A program made the translations under genes and the position numbers. 39,658 nucleotides of DNA, from assembly GCA_015059875.1 (NCBI GenBank), contig SUZQ01000016.1, positions 1-39,658 on the forward strand, read 5' to 3'. This DNA is from Rikenellaceae bacterium (lineage in GTDB: Bacteria; Bacteroidota; Bacteroidia; Bacteroidales; Rikenellaceae). The first letter of the stretch is position 1; the number at the start of each line of letters is the position of its first letter. Under the pieces are notes generated by a model. That model was not told where the DNA came from and searched no databases. It was given only the letters and a program-made list of their open reading frames with translations. This document shows, in pieces, positions 16,145 to 24,209 of this stretch.

Positions 16145-18250
16145 ATGAAAAAACTTTTTTTAATTATGTCAGTATCAGCACTTCTCTGTGCTTGCGCAGG
16201 CGACGATATGCCAAAGGTGCAGCTACCAGAGATTGACACCAACAACCCTTTGTTGGCAGAGTGGGAAACCCCTCACGCAACACCACCATTCGACAAAATC
16301 AAGATTTCGGATTACGAGCCAGCATTCGAGACTGCTATTGCCGTAAGCCGTGCAGAGGTAGACGCCATCATCAACAATCCAGCAAAGCCTTCATTCAATA
16401 ACACCATCCTCGCTCTTGAGAAGCAGGGAGAGTTGCTCGACCGTATCTCGTCGGTATTCTTCAACCTTTTGGAGTGTCACACTTCGCCAGAGATGCAGGA
16501 GATAGCTATGCGCATTCAGCCTAAATTGACCGAACTCGGCAACGATGTATCGCTCAATCCTGAGCTGTTCAAGCGCGTAAAGGCTGTTAATGACAACCCT
16601 GGCTTGTTCCTCTCGAAGGAGGATAAGAAGCTCCTCGAAAACACCTACAAGAGCTTCGTGCGCAGCGGTGCAAACCTCAACGACGCAGACAAAGAGTTGT
16701 ATCGTCAGTACTCTTCAGAGCTTTCGCAGCTCACCTTGCAGTTCGGTCAGAACTCTTTGGCTGCAAACAACGCCTTCTCGCTCAACATCACCTCGGCAAA
16801 GCAGGTGGAGGAGTTGCCAAACTTCGTTAAGGAGGGGTTGGCAATGGAGGCAAAGGCTCGCGGGCAGAAGGGTTGGACAGTAACTCTGAAGGCCCCAAGC
16901 TATGTTCCATTCGTCACCTACTCTTCGCAGCGCGATTTGAAGGAGAAGTTGTACAAGGCTCGCAGCACTTGCGCTATCGGAGGTCAGTACGACAACACCG
17001 AGAACATCCGCAAGATTACCGCTTTGCGCCTCAAGATTGCAAACCTGCTCGGCTACGAGTGCTATGCTGATTATGTCCTTGACAACCGCATGGCAGAGAA
17101 GACCGAGACCGTAAATTCGTTCCTCAACGAGTTGCTCACACAGACCAAGGAGTATGCCGACAAGGATTATCAGACTATCAACGAGTACGCTCACTCACTC
17201 GGTTTCGAGGGCGATATTCAGCCTTGGGATTGGGCATATTACAGCGAGAAGTACAAGAACGAGAAGTACGCTGTAAGCGACGAGGCAGTAAAGCCTTACT
17301 TCGAGCTTGAGTCGGCAAAGCAGGCTGTATTTATGCTTGCAAACAAGCTCTACGGTTTGGAGTTCAAACCTGCTGAGGGCGTAGCAAAGTACCACGAGGA
17401 TGTTACCGTATACGAGGTTTCGGAGTCTACTGGTGAGCATTTGGCTGTTCTCTACCTCGACTTCTTCCCACGCGATTCGAAGCGTGCAGGAGCGTGGATG
17501 ACAGAGTTCCGTGGTGCTGAGGGAGATATCCGCCCACTCGTATCGCTTGTGATGAACTTCACAAAGCCAACCGAAAGCACTCCATCATTGCTCACTTTCG
17601 ATGAGTTCACAACCTTCCTCCACGAGTTTGGACACGCTTGTCACGGAATGGTAGCAAAGGGTAAATATGGTTCGTTGAATGGAACAAGTGTATTCCGTGA
17701 TTTCGTGGAGTTACCTTCGCAGATTCTTGAGAATTGGGCTTACGAGAAGGAGTACCTTGACCTCTGGGCAAAGCACTACCAGACAGGCGAGACTATGCCT
17801 GCTGAGTTGATCGAGAAACTCATTGCAGCAAAGAACTACCTTGCAGCATACGCGAATGTTCGCCAGTTGTCGTTCGGTATGACCGATATGGCTTGGCACA
17901 CAATCAAAGCCCCTTACGAGGGATGCATCATCGAGTTCGAGCAGAAGGCAATGGCACCTTCGCAGATTCTCCCTGTAGTGGAGGGAACGGCAATGTCGCC
18001 AACCTTCGGTCACCTCTTCTCAGGTGGTTATGCCGCAGGATATTACGGCTACAAGTGGGCAGAGGTTTTGGCTGCCGACGGATTCTCGCTCTTTACCGAG
18101 AAGGGCATCTTCGACAAGGCTACTGCTGCGAAATTCCGCAAGTTGCTCCAGTCGGGCGGTCAGGAGCATCCGATGAAGCTCTATGTCGATTTCCGTGGTC
18201 ACAAGCCACAGACTAAGGCGTTGATTGACCAGATGGGTTTGGGCAAATAG
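16145..18250 (+). CDS. M3 family metallopeptidase, Dcp-like lipoprotein (second copy)
   Basis: This is a paralogue of the upstream gene with the same predicted activity. The ATG at 16145 gives MKKLFLIMSVSALLCAC, and LCAC is a plausible lipobox (Cys17), so the enzyme is probably an inner- or outer-membrane lipoprotein; the first copy has only a cleavable signal. The mature protein of about 685 aa starts NPLLAEWETPHATPPFDKI. The zinc motif HEFGH lies at 493-497 in TTFLHEFGHACHGMV, and SGGYAAGYYGYKWAEV is present near the C-terminus. The two paralogues are clearly homologous along their whole length but not near-identical, so the duplication is old. It ends before a hairpin shared with uvrB. Confidence 0.93.
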   Translation: MKKLFLIMSVSALLCACAGDDMPKVQLPEIDTNNPLLAEWETPHATPPFDKIKISDYEPAFETAIAVSRAEVDAIINNPAKPSFNNTILALEKQGELLDRISSVFFNLLECHTSPEMQEIAMRIQPKLTELGNDVSLNPELFKRVKAVNDNPGLFLSKEDKKLLENTYKSFVRSGANLNDADKELYRQYSSELSQLTLQFGQNSLAANNAFSLNITSAKQVEELPNFVKEGLAMEAKARGQKGWTVTLKAPSYVPFVTYSSQRDLKEKLYKARSTCAIGGQYDNTENIRKITALRLKIANLLGYECYADYVLDNRMAEKTETVNSFLNELLTQTKEYADKDYQTINEYAHSLGFEGDIQPWDWAYYSEKYKNEKYAVSDEAVKPYFELESAKQAVFMLANKLYGLEFKPAEGVAKYHEDVTVYEVSESTGEHLAVLYLDFFPRDSKRAGAWMTEFRGAEGDIRPLVSLVMNFTKPTESTPSLLTFDEFTTFLHEFGHACHGMVAKGKYGSLNGTSVFRDFVELPSQILENWAYEKEYLDLWAKHYQTGETMPAELIEKLIAAKNYLAAYANVRQLSFGMTDMAWHTIKAPYEGCIIEFEQKAMAPSQILPVVEGTAMSPTFGHLFSGGYAAGYYGYKWAEVLAADGFSLFTEKGIFDKATAAKFRKLLQSGGQEHPMKLYVDFRGHKPQTKALIDQMGLGK

Positions 18251-18273
18251 TCCATTTCGAGCATATCTACAAC

Positions 18274-18306
18274 AGAGGCGTGTTCCATAATTCGGAACAC
18301 GCCTCT
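18274..18306. terminator. bidirectional hairpin between M3 gene and uvrB
   Basis: A 13-bp perfect stem (18274-18286/18294-18306) has a 7-nt loop and lies between convergent genes. T-runs are poor on both sides, so it may only partly terminate. Confidence 0.65.
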
Positions 18307-18323
18307 ACTATTATATATTACAG

Positions 18324-20384
18324 CTATACTTTACTATTCTCTAACATATCTTGCTTTATCTGCTGCAACTCGTACATTCTGTCGCGGTAGCGCGCCGCTG
18401 CGATAAAGTCCAACGACTTGGCTGCTCGCTCCATATCGCTGCGCACCTTCTCAATCAACGAATCGAGGTTCGTTCCTATATCGTAATTAGCCTCTGTGTC
18501 GGCAACCACACCGACATTGGTAGCTCCGAAAGTGTCATACACAGCTCTTGTATCGGCAGCAATAGCAACCCCCTCGTCTGCATTGTTACCAAGCAGAGGG
18601 CTCGGTTGTGCGGCATTTCGTTTTGCCTGACTCGGCATTATCTGATGCTCGATATTGTATCGTATCTGTCGCTCACGACGACGATTGCTATCCTCCACCG
18701 TGCGACGCATCGCATCCGTACAGGTTGTTCCATACAACACCACCCTACCCTGCGCGTGACGAGCTGCACGACCTGCCACCTGCGTCATTGCCGTGTAGTT
18801 TCGCAGATATCCATTCTTGTCAGCATCGAAAATTGACACTTGCGATACCTCTGGCAAGTCGATACCCTCGCGCAACAGATTTACTCCACAGAGAACATCG
18901 AACAGATCGGCGTGCATATCCTCGATAATCTTCACACGCTCGAAGGTGTCGAGATCGGAGTGTATATATCGGCTTCGAACCCCCATCTTCTCAAGATAGG
19001 CAGCCATCTCCTCGCACATTCTCTTCGAGATGGTCGTTACAATCATCTTCTCACCTCGTGCAACACACGCCTCGATATCCTCCATCAATCTATCTATCTG
19101 GCGCGTCGAATCGCACACCTTCAATGCGGGATCGACAATGCCCGTAGGGCGAATAAACTGCTCTATAACACTCTCCTCACTGCGTCTAAGCTCGTAAGAA
19201 TCGGGGGTGGCACTCACATACATAGTCTGCCCCAACATCCCCTCGAACTCATCAAATCGCAATGGGCGATTGTCGCGTGCTGCTGGCAGACGGAATCCAT
19301 ACTCCACCAAATTCTCCTTGCGTGAGCGATCTCCACCAAACATTCCGCGCACCTGCGGAACAGTCACATGGCTCTCGTCAATTATAAACAGAGCATCCTC
19401 TGGGAAGTAATCAAGCAGGCAGAATGGGCGCATACCTGGAGCGCGACCATCAAAGTATCGGGAGTAGTTCTCAATGCCCGAACAGTAGCCTAACTCCTTA
19501 ATCATCTCAAGGTCGTAGTTCACGCGCTGCTCAATGCGCTTCGCCTCCACCTCGCGTCCCTCGCGCTCGAAGAACTCAATCTGCTTTTCAAGGTCTGCCT
19601 CAATACTCAACACCGCCTGCTCAACTCGCGCTTTGCTCGGCACAAAGAGGTTTGCAGGATAGAGATTTACCTGCTCCAAGCTGTCGAGTCGTTGCCCCGT
19701 TTCGCCATCTATAAGCGAAATCTCCTCAATCTCATCATCGAAAAATGTTATGCGATAGCAGTGGTTGCCCACCGAGGAGCGCACCGTTATGCTATCCCCC
19801 TTAACTCGAAATGTCGAAGCCTCCAAATCGCCATCAACACGAGTATAGAGAATCTCCACAAGGCGATACATCAAGTGTTTCATCGCCATAACATCGCCCA
19901 CCTTGAGCTGAATCATCGTACTGTGAAAGTCAGCAGGGTTGCCGATACCATAGATGCACGACACACTCGATACCACGATAACATCGCGTCGTCCCGACAA
20001 GAGCGAGAAGGTTGCGCTGAGGCGCATACGGTCAATCTCAGAATTTATGGCGAGATCTTTCTCGATGTATGTATCTGTCGAAGGAATATACGCTTCGGGC
20101 TGATAGTAGTCGTAATACGAAACAAAATATTCGACTGCGTTTTCAGGAAAGAAGCTCTTAAACTCGCTGTACAACTGTGCTGCAAGAGTCTTGTTGTGGC
20201 TCAAAATCAGCACCGGACGATTGAGTTGCGCAATAACATTTGCCATCGTAAAGGTCTTACCCGAACCCGTAACACCAAGTAGCGTTGCGGCGGGTACGCC
20301 CTGACGAAGATGGGCAACCAACTTCTCAATAGCTTGAGGCTGATCACCCATAGGTGCATAGTCCGATACAAGTTTGAAATCCAT
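18324..20384 (-). CDS. uvrB: excinuclease ABC subunit B
   Basis: UvrB is the damage-verifying helicase of nucleotide excision repair; it binds UvrA and UvrC. The 686-aa protein is full length. The Walker A motif GVTGSGKT is at 37-44, the beta-hairpin region carries YDYYQPEAY (91-99), the DEAD-type box is DESH, and the helicase motif VAGRAAR appears later. The C-terminal UVR motif (SLDFIAAARYRDRMYEL) that binds UvrC is present. The ATG at 20384 gives the conserved N-terminus. It is monocistronic with a near-leaderless promoter, and no LexA-like site was noticed. Confidence 0.98.
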   Translation of the reverse strand: MDFKLVSDYAPMGDQPQAIEKLVAHLRQGVPAATLLGVTGSGKTFTMANVIAQLNRPVLILSHNKTLAAQLYSEFKSFFPENAVEYFVSYYDYYQPEAYIPSTDTYIEKDLAINSEIDRMRLSATFSLLSGRRDVIVVSSVSCIYGIGNPADFHSTMIQLKVGDVMAMKHLMYRLVEILYTRVDGDLEASTFRVKGDSITVRSSVGNHCYRITFFDDEIEEISLIDGETGQRLDSLEQVNLYPANLFVPSKARVEQAVLSIEADLEKQIEFFEREGREVEAKRIEQRVNYDLEMIKELGYCSGIENYSRYFDGRAPGMRPFCLLDYFPEDALFIIDESHVTVPQVRGMFGGDRSRKENLVEYGFRLPAARDNRPLRFDEFEGMLGQTMYVSATPDSYELRRSEESVIEQFIRPTGIVDPALKVCDSTRQIDRLMEDIEACVARGEKMIVTTISKRMCEEMAAYLEKMGVRSRYIHSDLDTFERVKIIEDMHADLFDVLCGVNLLREGIDLPEVSQVSIFDADKNGYLRNYTAMTQVAGRAARHAQGRVVLYGTTCTDAMRRTVEDSNRRRERQIRYNIEHQIMPSQAKRNAAQPSPLLGNNADEGVAIAADTRAVYDTFGATNVGVVADTEANYDIGTNLDSLIEKVRSDMERAAKSLDFIAAARYRDRMYELQQIKQDMLENSKV

Positions 20385-20388
20385 AACA

Positions 20389-20420
20389 CAAAGTTAGCAA
20401 TGATAGTGCAAACCGCCAAA
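20389..20420 (-). promoter_or_regulatory. uvrB consensus promoter, apparently leaderless
   Basis: On the minus strand TTTG (20420-20417), a 20-nt spacer and TAACTTTG (20396-20389) match both boxes exactly. The ATG begins at 20384, only 4 nt after the -7 box, so transcription would start at about the A of the ATG. Confidence 0.75.
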
Positions 20421-20430
20421 TTTTATCCAT

Positions 20431-20466
20431 AAAAAGGGAGTGTCTAACAATTTTTTAGACACTCCC
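20431..20466 (-). terminator. terminator of the GH20/peroxidase transcript
   Basis: A 12-bp stem (20436-20447/20455-20466, GGGAGTGTCTAA/TTAGACACTCCC) has a 7-nt loop and is followed on the minus strand by T's (A-run 20431-20435). It lies beyond the 127-bp element, so the element would be transcribed as 3' UTR. Confidence 0.8.
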
Positions 20467-20468
20467 AA

Positions 20469-20595
20469 TTTTGTCAGAAGTTGTATAACAAGAGGGATTT
20501 CAAGGCTTGCGAAGCCCGAAAAAGCGGAGTTTACTCGGCGTAAATGAGCATTTTGAGGGCAAGCATAACGCAGAAATCACCTTGTTAGACAGCTT
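20469..20595. mobile_element. 127-bp MITE-like palindromic repeat, copy B
   Basis: This copy differs by one base from 4150-4276 and has the same imperfect terminal inverted repeats. It also sits beside a terminator hairpin, 25 nt from a minus-strand stop codon, in the same orientation relative to that gene. The near-identity of two copies 16 kb apart implies recent spread or a constraint on sequence. Confidence 0.7.
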
Positions 20596-20620
20596 CCTCT
20601 TGATTGTTAGTTATTGAGAA

Positions 20621-22231
20621 TTACTCCACCTCGTCTACACCATCGAAGAAATATGTAGCATAGAGAAGTCCCTCCTTATCGTAGAAACGGCGGAGATGCT
20701 CCATTCGATGCGCAAAGTCGTCAAAATCCTTCTTGCCGATTGTCCAACCAGCCTCAGCAGTTGCAGCCAAACGAGGCAGCAACTTAATCTGCAAGCGGTT
20801 GAAATCAGCGACATACTCTGTCCACAAGTTTGCCTGCACGCCCTTGATACGACCATACTCCGATGGTTGCAACCCCTCGTATGGATTGAGGCTATACGCC
20901 TTGCGGAGAGTCAAAATACGATTGTCACGGAACAACAATCCCTCCTTGTTGCAGAATGGGCGTTTTGTTTGATAGTAGTCCATATAGCAGAAGTACTTCG
21001 GAGTGAGGATTACATCATTGCCGAGCGAAACAACCTTTGAACGGTTTTTATCGTTCCACAACATAATCGTTGCACTCTTGTTAATTCCGCCATAGATAAT
21101 CTCGTCCCAACCGACGATTCGGCGATTATGCTTTGCAAGGAACTTCTCAACGCGGTGCATAAAGTAGCTCTGCAACTCGTTCTCATCCTTCAAACCCTCC
21201 TGCTGGATACGCTGCTGGCAGTGAGGACACTCCTTCCAACGAACGCGAGGGCACTCGTCGCCACCGATGTGGATATACTTCGATGGGAAGAGAGAAACAA
21301 CCTCCTCCAACACGCCCTCGATAAAGTCGAAAGTACTCTCCTTACCTACACAAAGAACATCCTTGCTAATTCCCCAACGGGTACGCACCTCGAACTTCTC
21401 GTTGCGGCAACCAAGCTCTGGATACGAAGCCAATGCTGCAACCATATGTCCGGGCATATCAATTTCAGGTACAACCTCGATATAACGCTCTGCTGCATAA
21501 GCCACAATCTCGCGAATCTCCTTCTGTGTATAGTAACCTCCGTGCGGTGTTCCGTCAAAAGTCTTAGAGATACTATTGCGACCTACTACAGTCTGCTTAC
21601 GCATAGAGCCAATCTTGGTAAGGTTTGGATACTTCTTAATCTCAATACGCCAGCCTTGATCCTCGGTCAAATGCCAATGAAAGATATTCATCTTGTGCAT
21701 AGCAGCGATATCGATAAATCGCTTAACCTCGGCAACAGTAAAGAAGTGGCGACCAACATCGAGCATCGCTCCACGATGACCAACCAATGGCTTATCCTTA
21801 ATGGCTACGCCCTCCAACTTCACACCCTTCTTGGTTACCTCGCCTGCGGCAACCATCTGACGCAAACTCTGCAAGCCATAGAATACCGCTTGTGGTGTAC
21901 CACCGACAACAGTCACACCCTTGGATGTTATGTCAAGAGTATACTCCTCCTTGCCGAGTGCGCTATCGAGCGAAAGAGTAATAGCACCCTTCTTCTGCTG
22001 CTCAACATCAAGTACTGCACCCAAATCTCTTGCTACATAGCTGGCAAATAGCTCCGCAGGACGCACCAACGAGTCGTCAGCAACTGCTATGACACTCTTT
22101 GCTCCGAGCGTATACGCACCCTTAACAGCGGTTACCTCCATTGGACGAGGGACGATAACTGTATGAGCGCGCTGCGCCGAAACGGCAAATACCGCCACGA
22201 GAGCTACAATAGACAGAAAAACTCTTCTCAT
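20621..22231 (-). CDS. secreted beta-N-acetylhexosaminidase, GH20
   Basis: This exo-enzyme removes terminal beta-GlcNAc or beta-GalNAc from glycans using substrate-assisted catalysis. I chose the ATG at 22231: AGGAGG lies 8 nt upstream (22245-22240), and it yields the signal peptide MRRVFLSIVALVAVFAVSA. The ATG at 22249 adds MQEAKI. The mature protein has an N-terminal GH20b-like domain and a catalytic barrel with HWHLTEDQGWRIE and the HIGGDE motif (Asp325-Glu326, counting from 22231). It is 536 aa, the usual size. It follows the cytochrome c peroxidase gene closely and is probably cotranscribed. Substrates may be mucin or human milk glycans, which is inference. Confidence 0.93.
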   Translation of the reverse strand: MRRVFLSIVALVAVFAVSAQRAHTVIVPRPMEVTAVKGAYTLGAKSVIAVADDSLVRPAELFASYVARDLGAVLDVEQQKKGAITLSLDSALGKEEYTLDITSKGVTVVGGTPQAVFYGLQSLRQMVAAGEVTKKGVKLEGVAIKDKPLVGHRGAMLDVGRHFFTVAEVKRFIDIAAMHKMNIFHWHLTEDQGWRIEIKKYPNLTKIGSMRKQTVVGRNSISKTFDGTPHGGYYTQKEIREIVAYAAERYIEVVPEIDMPGHMVAALASYPELGCRNEKFEVRTRWGISKDVLCVGKESTFDFIEGVLEEVVSLFPSKYIHIGGDECPRVRWKECPHCQQRIQQEGLKDENELQSYFMHRVEKFLAKHNRRIVGWDEIIYGGINKSATIMLWNDKNRSKVVSLGNDVILTPKYFCYMDYYQTKRPFCNKEGLLFRDNRILTLRKAYSLNPYEGLQPSEYGRIKGVQANLWTEYVADFNRLQIKLLPRLAATAEAGWTIGKKDFDDFAHRMEHLRRFYDKEGLLYATYFFDGVDEVE

Positions 22232-22239
22232 AATCTTCG

Positions 22240-22245
22240 CCTCCT
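22240..22245 (-). promoter_or_regulatory. Shine-Dalgarno sequence of GH20 gene
   Basis: AGGAGG on the minus strand is spaced 8 nt from the ATG at 22231. Strong Shine-Dalgarno sequences are rare in this window, and this one decides between two in-frame ATGs. Confidence 0.6.
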
Positions 22246-22255
22246 GCATCGGTTT

Positions 22256-23632
22256 TTATTTAAGGTTGTCATTTGTGAGCAATTTACCCTGATACTCTCC
22301 CGTAAGGGTATTGAGGAATGCCAAGATCAAATCCTCCTCTTCATCAGTAAGTGCAACGCCCGACTGATAGGTTCCCATATCGCATACTGCCTCCTTGAGA
22401 GTTGCGCGAGTTCCATCGTGATAGTATGGTGCAGTGAGAGTCACATTGCGAAGTCCTGGCACCTTGAAACGGTGACGGTCACGCTCCAATTTTGTCTGTT
22501 TGAAGCGGCCATTATCCTCCTCGGTAAGCTCTAAGCCGCGATCTGCAAAGTAGTGCTTACGCAAGCCCATCAACTCGTACGACTCACCACCAAGATTCTT
22601 TCCGACATGGCAGGTAGCGCAGCTATACTCCTTGAAGAGATTGTAGCCAGCCAACTCCTCGGCAGTAATAGCCGAATCATCGCCTCGAAGGTACTTATCG
22701 AAACGCGAATTAGGGGTGATGAGAGTTCGCTCGAACTGCTCGATAGCGTCGGTGATGGTTGCTTGGGTAATACCCTCTGGGTAGAGCGCATTGAACGCCT
22801 TTACCATCTTACGGTCGCGCTTGAGTTTTGCGATAATCTCGTCAAAGTTTGGCGAAGCCATCTCAACAGGGTTTACCGGAGGTCCCGCAGCCTGATCGGC
22901 AAGAGTTGTAGCACGACCATCCCAAAACTGTACGAAGTTGTATACAGCATTGTATACGGTAGGTGCATTAACACCGCCGAACTGTCCGCCAACGCCCTCC
23001 GAGTACTGCTTGTTATCAACACCAGCAGTGTTCAAGCCGTGGCACGATGCACACGAGATAGTGTTATCAACAGAGAGGCGAGTATCGTGGAAGAGCAAGA
23101 AGCCCAACTCAGCCTTCGCCTCATTAACAGGCAACGACAAGTCGATTGGACGGATAGGCTCGCCAGCGCGCGCACCTGCAAGTCCGTCATTATAGTGAGC
23201 AATGCGGTACGCCTCAGCCCACTCAAGCACAATATCGCGCTTAGCATTAGTCATCTGGCTTCCCCAATGCACAAGGAAATACTTTGCCATAGGCATACGC
23301 TTATCCAAAGCCACCTTCTCGACCTTTGCCACATCTACTGGACTCAAAGTCCCCTCGCCCGATGTCAGACTCTTCATCATCGGCTCCATATCGAAAGCGC
23401 GATAGCCTTCATTGACATCCTTCATTACGATGTCGCCTGCGATAGGCAGGTCAAAATAGAACGGAAGATCGGGATTTGCCGAGTGGCAAGCCATACAACC
23501 TCCCTCATTAAAAACCTCCACCACTGCATCATTGAGAGGCAGATCCGATTTTGGAGCGCGATTGGCAACAAAGTAGCCCACAACAAGTGCTACTACAACT
23601 ACTAATGCAGTTACAACCAAACCCTTTTTCAT
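22256..23632 (-). CDS. tri-haem cytochrome c peroxidase (YhjA-like)
   Basis: This predicted membrane-anchored enzyme reduces H2O2 to water using electrons from the respiratory chain. It is 458 aa. Residues of about 4-23 are a single membrane anchor (VVTALVVVVALVVGYFV). Three haem-binding CxxCH motifs are seen: CMACH (46-50), CASCH (194-198) and CATCH (338-342). Classical bacterial peroxidases of the MauG/CcpA family have two; the extra N-terminal haem domain resembles that of E. coli YhjA, a quinol peroxidase. The conserved VPGLRNVTLTAPYYHDG segment is also present. It precedes the GH20 gene in a two-gene unit with its own promoter. Cytochrome c maturation genes are not in this window. Confidence 0.92.
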   Translation of the reverse strand: MKKGLVVTALVVVVALVVGYFVANRAPKSDLPLNDAVVEVFNEGGCMACHSANPDLPFYFDLPIAGDIVMKDVNEGYRAFDMEPMMKSLTSGEGTLSPVDVAKVEKVALDKRMPMAKYFLVHWGSQMTNAKRDIVLEWAEAYRIAHYNDGLAGARAGEPIRPIDLSLPVNEAKAELGFLLFHDTRLSVDNTISCASCHGLNTAGVDNKQYSEGVGGQFGGVNAPTVYNAVYNFVQFWDGRATTLADQAAGPPVNPVEMASPNFDEIIAKLKRDRKMVKAFNALYPEGITQATITDAIEQFERTLITPNSRFDKYLRGDDSAITAEELAGYNLFKEYSCATCHVGKNLGGESYELMGLRKHYFADRGLELTEEDNGRFKQTKLERDRHRFKVPGLRNVTLTAPYYHDGTRATLKEAVCDMGTYQSGVALTDEEEDLILAFLNTLTGEYQGKLLTNDNLK

Positions 23633-23674
23633 AGTGCAATTATCTAAAATGGTTAAACATAGTCCTTCACCCTA

Positions 23675-23705
23675 CAAATATACAAACTTTTTGTAGAAAT
23701 ACAAA
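23675..23705 (-). promoter_or_regulatory. cytochrome c peroxidase promoter
   Basis: On the minus strand TTTG (23705-23702), a 19-nt spacer and TATATTTG (23682-23675) match the consensus. The -33 box overlaps the T-tail of the upstream operon's terminator. Confidence 0.75.
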
Positions 23706-23736
23706 AAAAGACGAAAGAGTATTATCCTTCGTCTTT
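23703..23736 (-). terminator. terminator of the mutL-rhomboid-EEP-TabA operon
   Basis: The 9-bp stem 23707-23715/23728-23736 (AAAGACGAA/TTCGTCTTT) lies after the TabA-like gene, with a T-run on the minus strand (A's 23703-23709). Confidence 0.75.
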
Positions 23737-23756
23737 AACATCTCGTCTGAAACGGA

Positions 23757-24203
23757 TTAAATAAGCAGCTTAAATATCAACTTACGCACTGCTCCCTCTC
23801 CCAACATCGGAGCGTGAGCATCCTCAGGGAAGAAGATTGCAAACTGTCGTTCATTCAACGAGAAGAACATCTGTGGCACATCCGTAAAGAACTGCACATC
23901 GCGCTCACGGTTAAACTCCTCGCGCGGCGAGTGGCAGTCGCAACGCTCGCTCCAACCATACTCCTCCGTTTCGCCAACCATAATCTGAATGTCGATGTAG
24001 CGGTCATGTACCTCAAGTGCTGCAGCCTCACGCGGTTTCAATTCGACATCCATCACATTTACAAAGAGGTTATCGCCATCAATATCGTGGCGGCCAGCCT
24101 CCAATGCCGATACATTCGTCTTGGCAAGCCAATCGAACGCCTGCTTGATACGAGGCGACAACGAGTAGTACAACTCTGCGTTTTTAATTGAATCTACTAT
24201 CAT
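23757..24203 (-). CDS. YhcH/YjgK/YiaL (TabA-like) family protein
   Basis: This 148-aa cupin-like protein belongs to a family related to TabA and to NanQ (YhcH), which is involved in sialic acid metabolism and acts on sugar anomers. It shows the family's segments: HDIDGDNLFVNVMDVELKPREAAALEVHDRYIDIQIMV, in which His and Glu residues would bind a metal ion, and a later FFPEDAHAPML. No signal peptide is present, so it is cytoplasmic. It is the last gene of an operon that otherwise holds mutL and a rhomboid gene, with only 6 nt before it, so its sugar role is not supported by its immediate neighbours. Confidence 0.88.
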   Translation of the reverse strand: MIVDSIKNAELYYSLSPRIKQAFDWLAKTNVSALEAGRHDIDGDNLFVNVMDVELKPREAAALEVHDRYIDIQIMVGETEEYGWSERCDCHSPREEFNRERDVQFFTDVPQMFFSLNERQFAIFFPEDAHAPMLGEGAVRKLIFKLLI

Positions 24204-24209
24204 ATTCTA

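Noticed and set aside
21128..23605. 307- and 350-aa plus-strand frames opposite the GH20 and peroxidase genes
   Set aside because: The minus-strand genes have complete family motifs; these frames have none.
20601..23632. A polysaccharide utilisation locus around GH20
   Set aside because: No SusC/SusD pair, hybrid two-component sensor or ECF sigma/anti-sigma genes are present.
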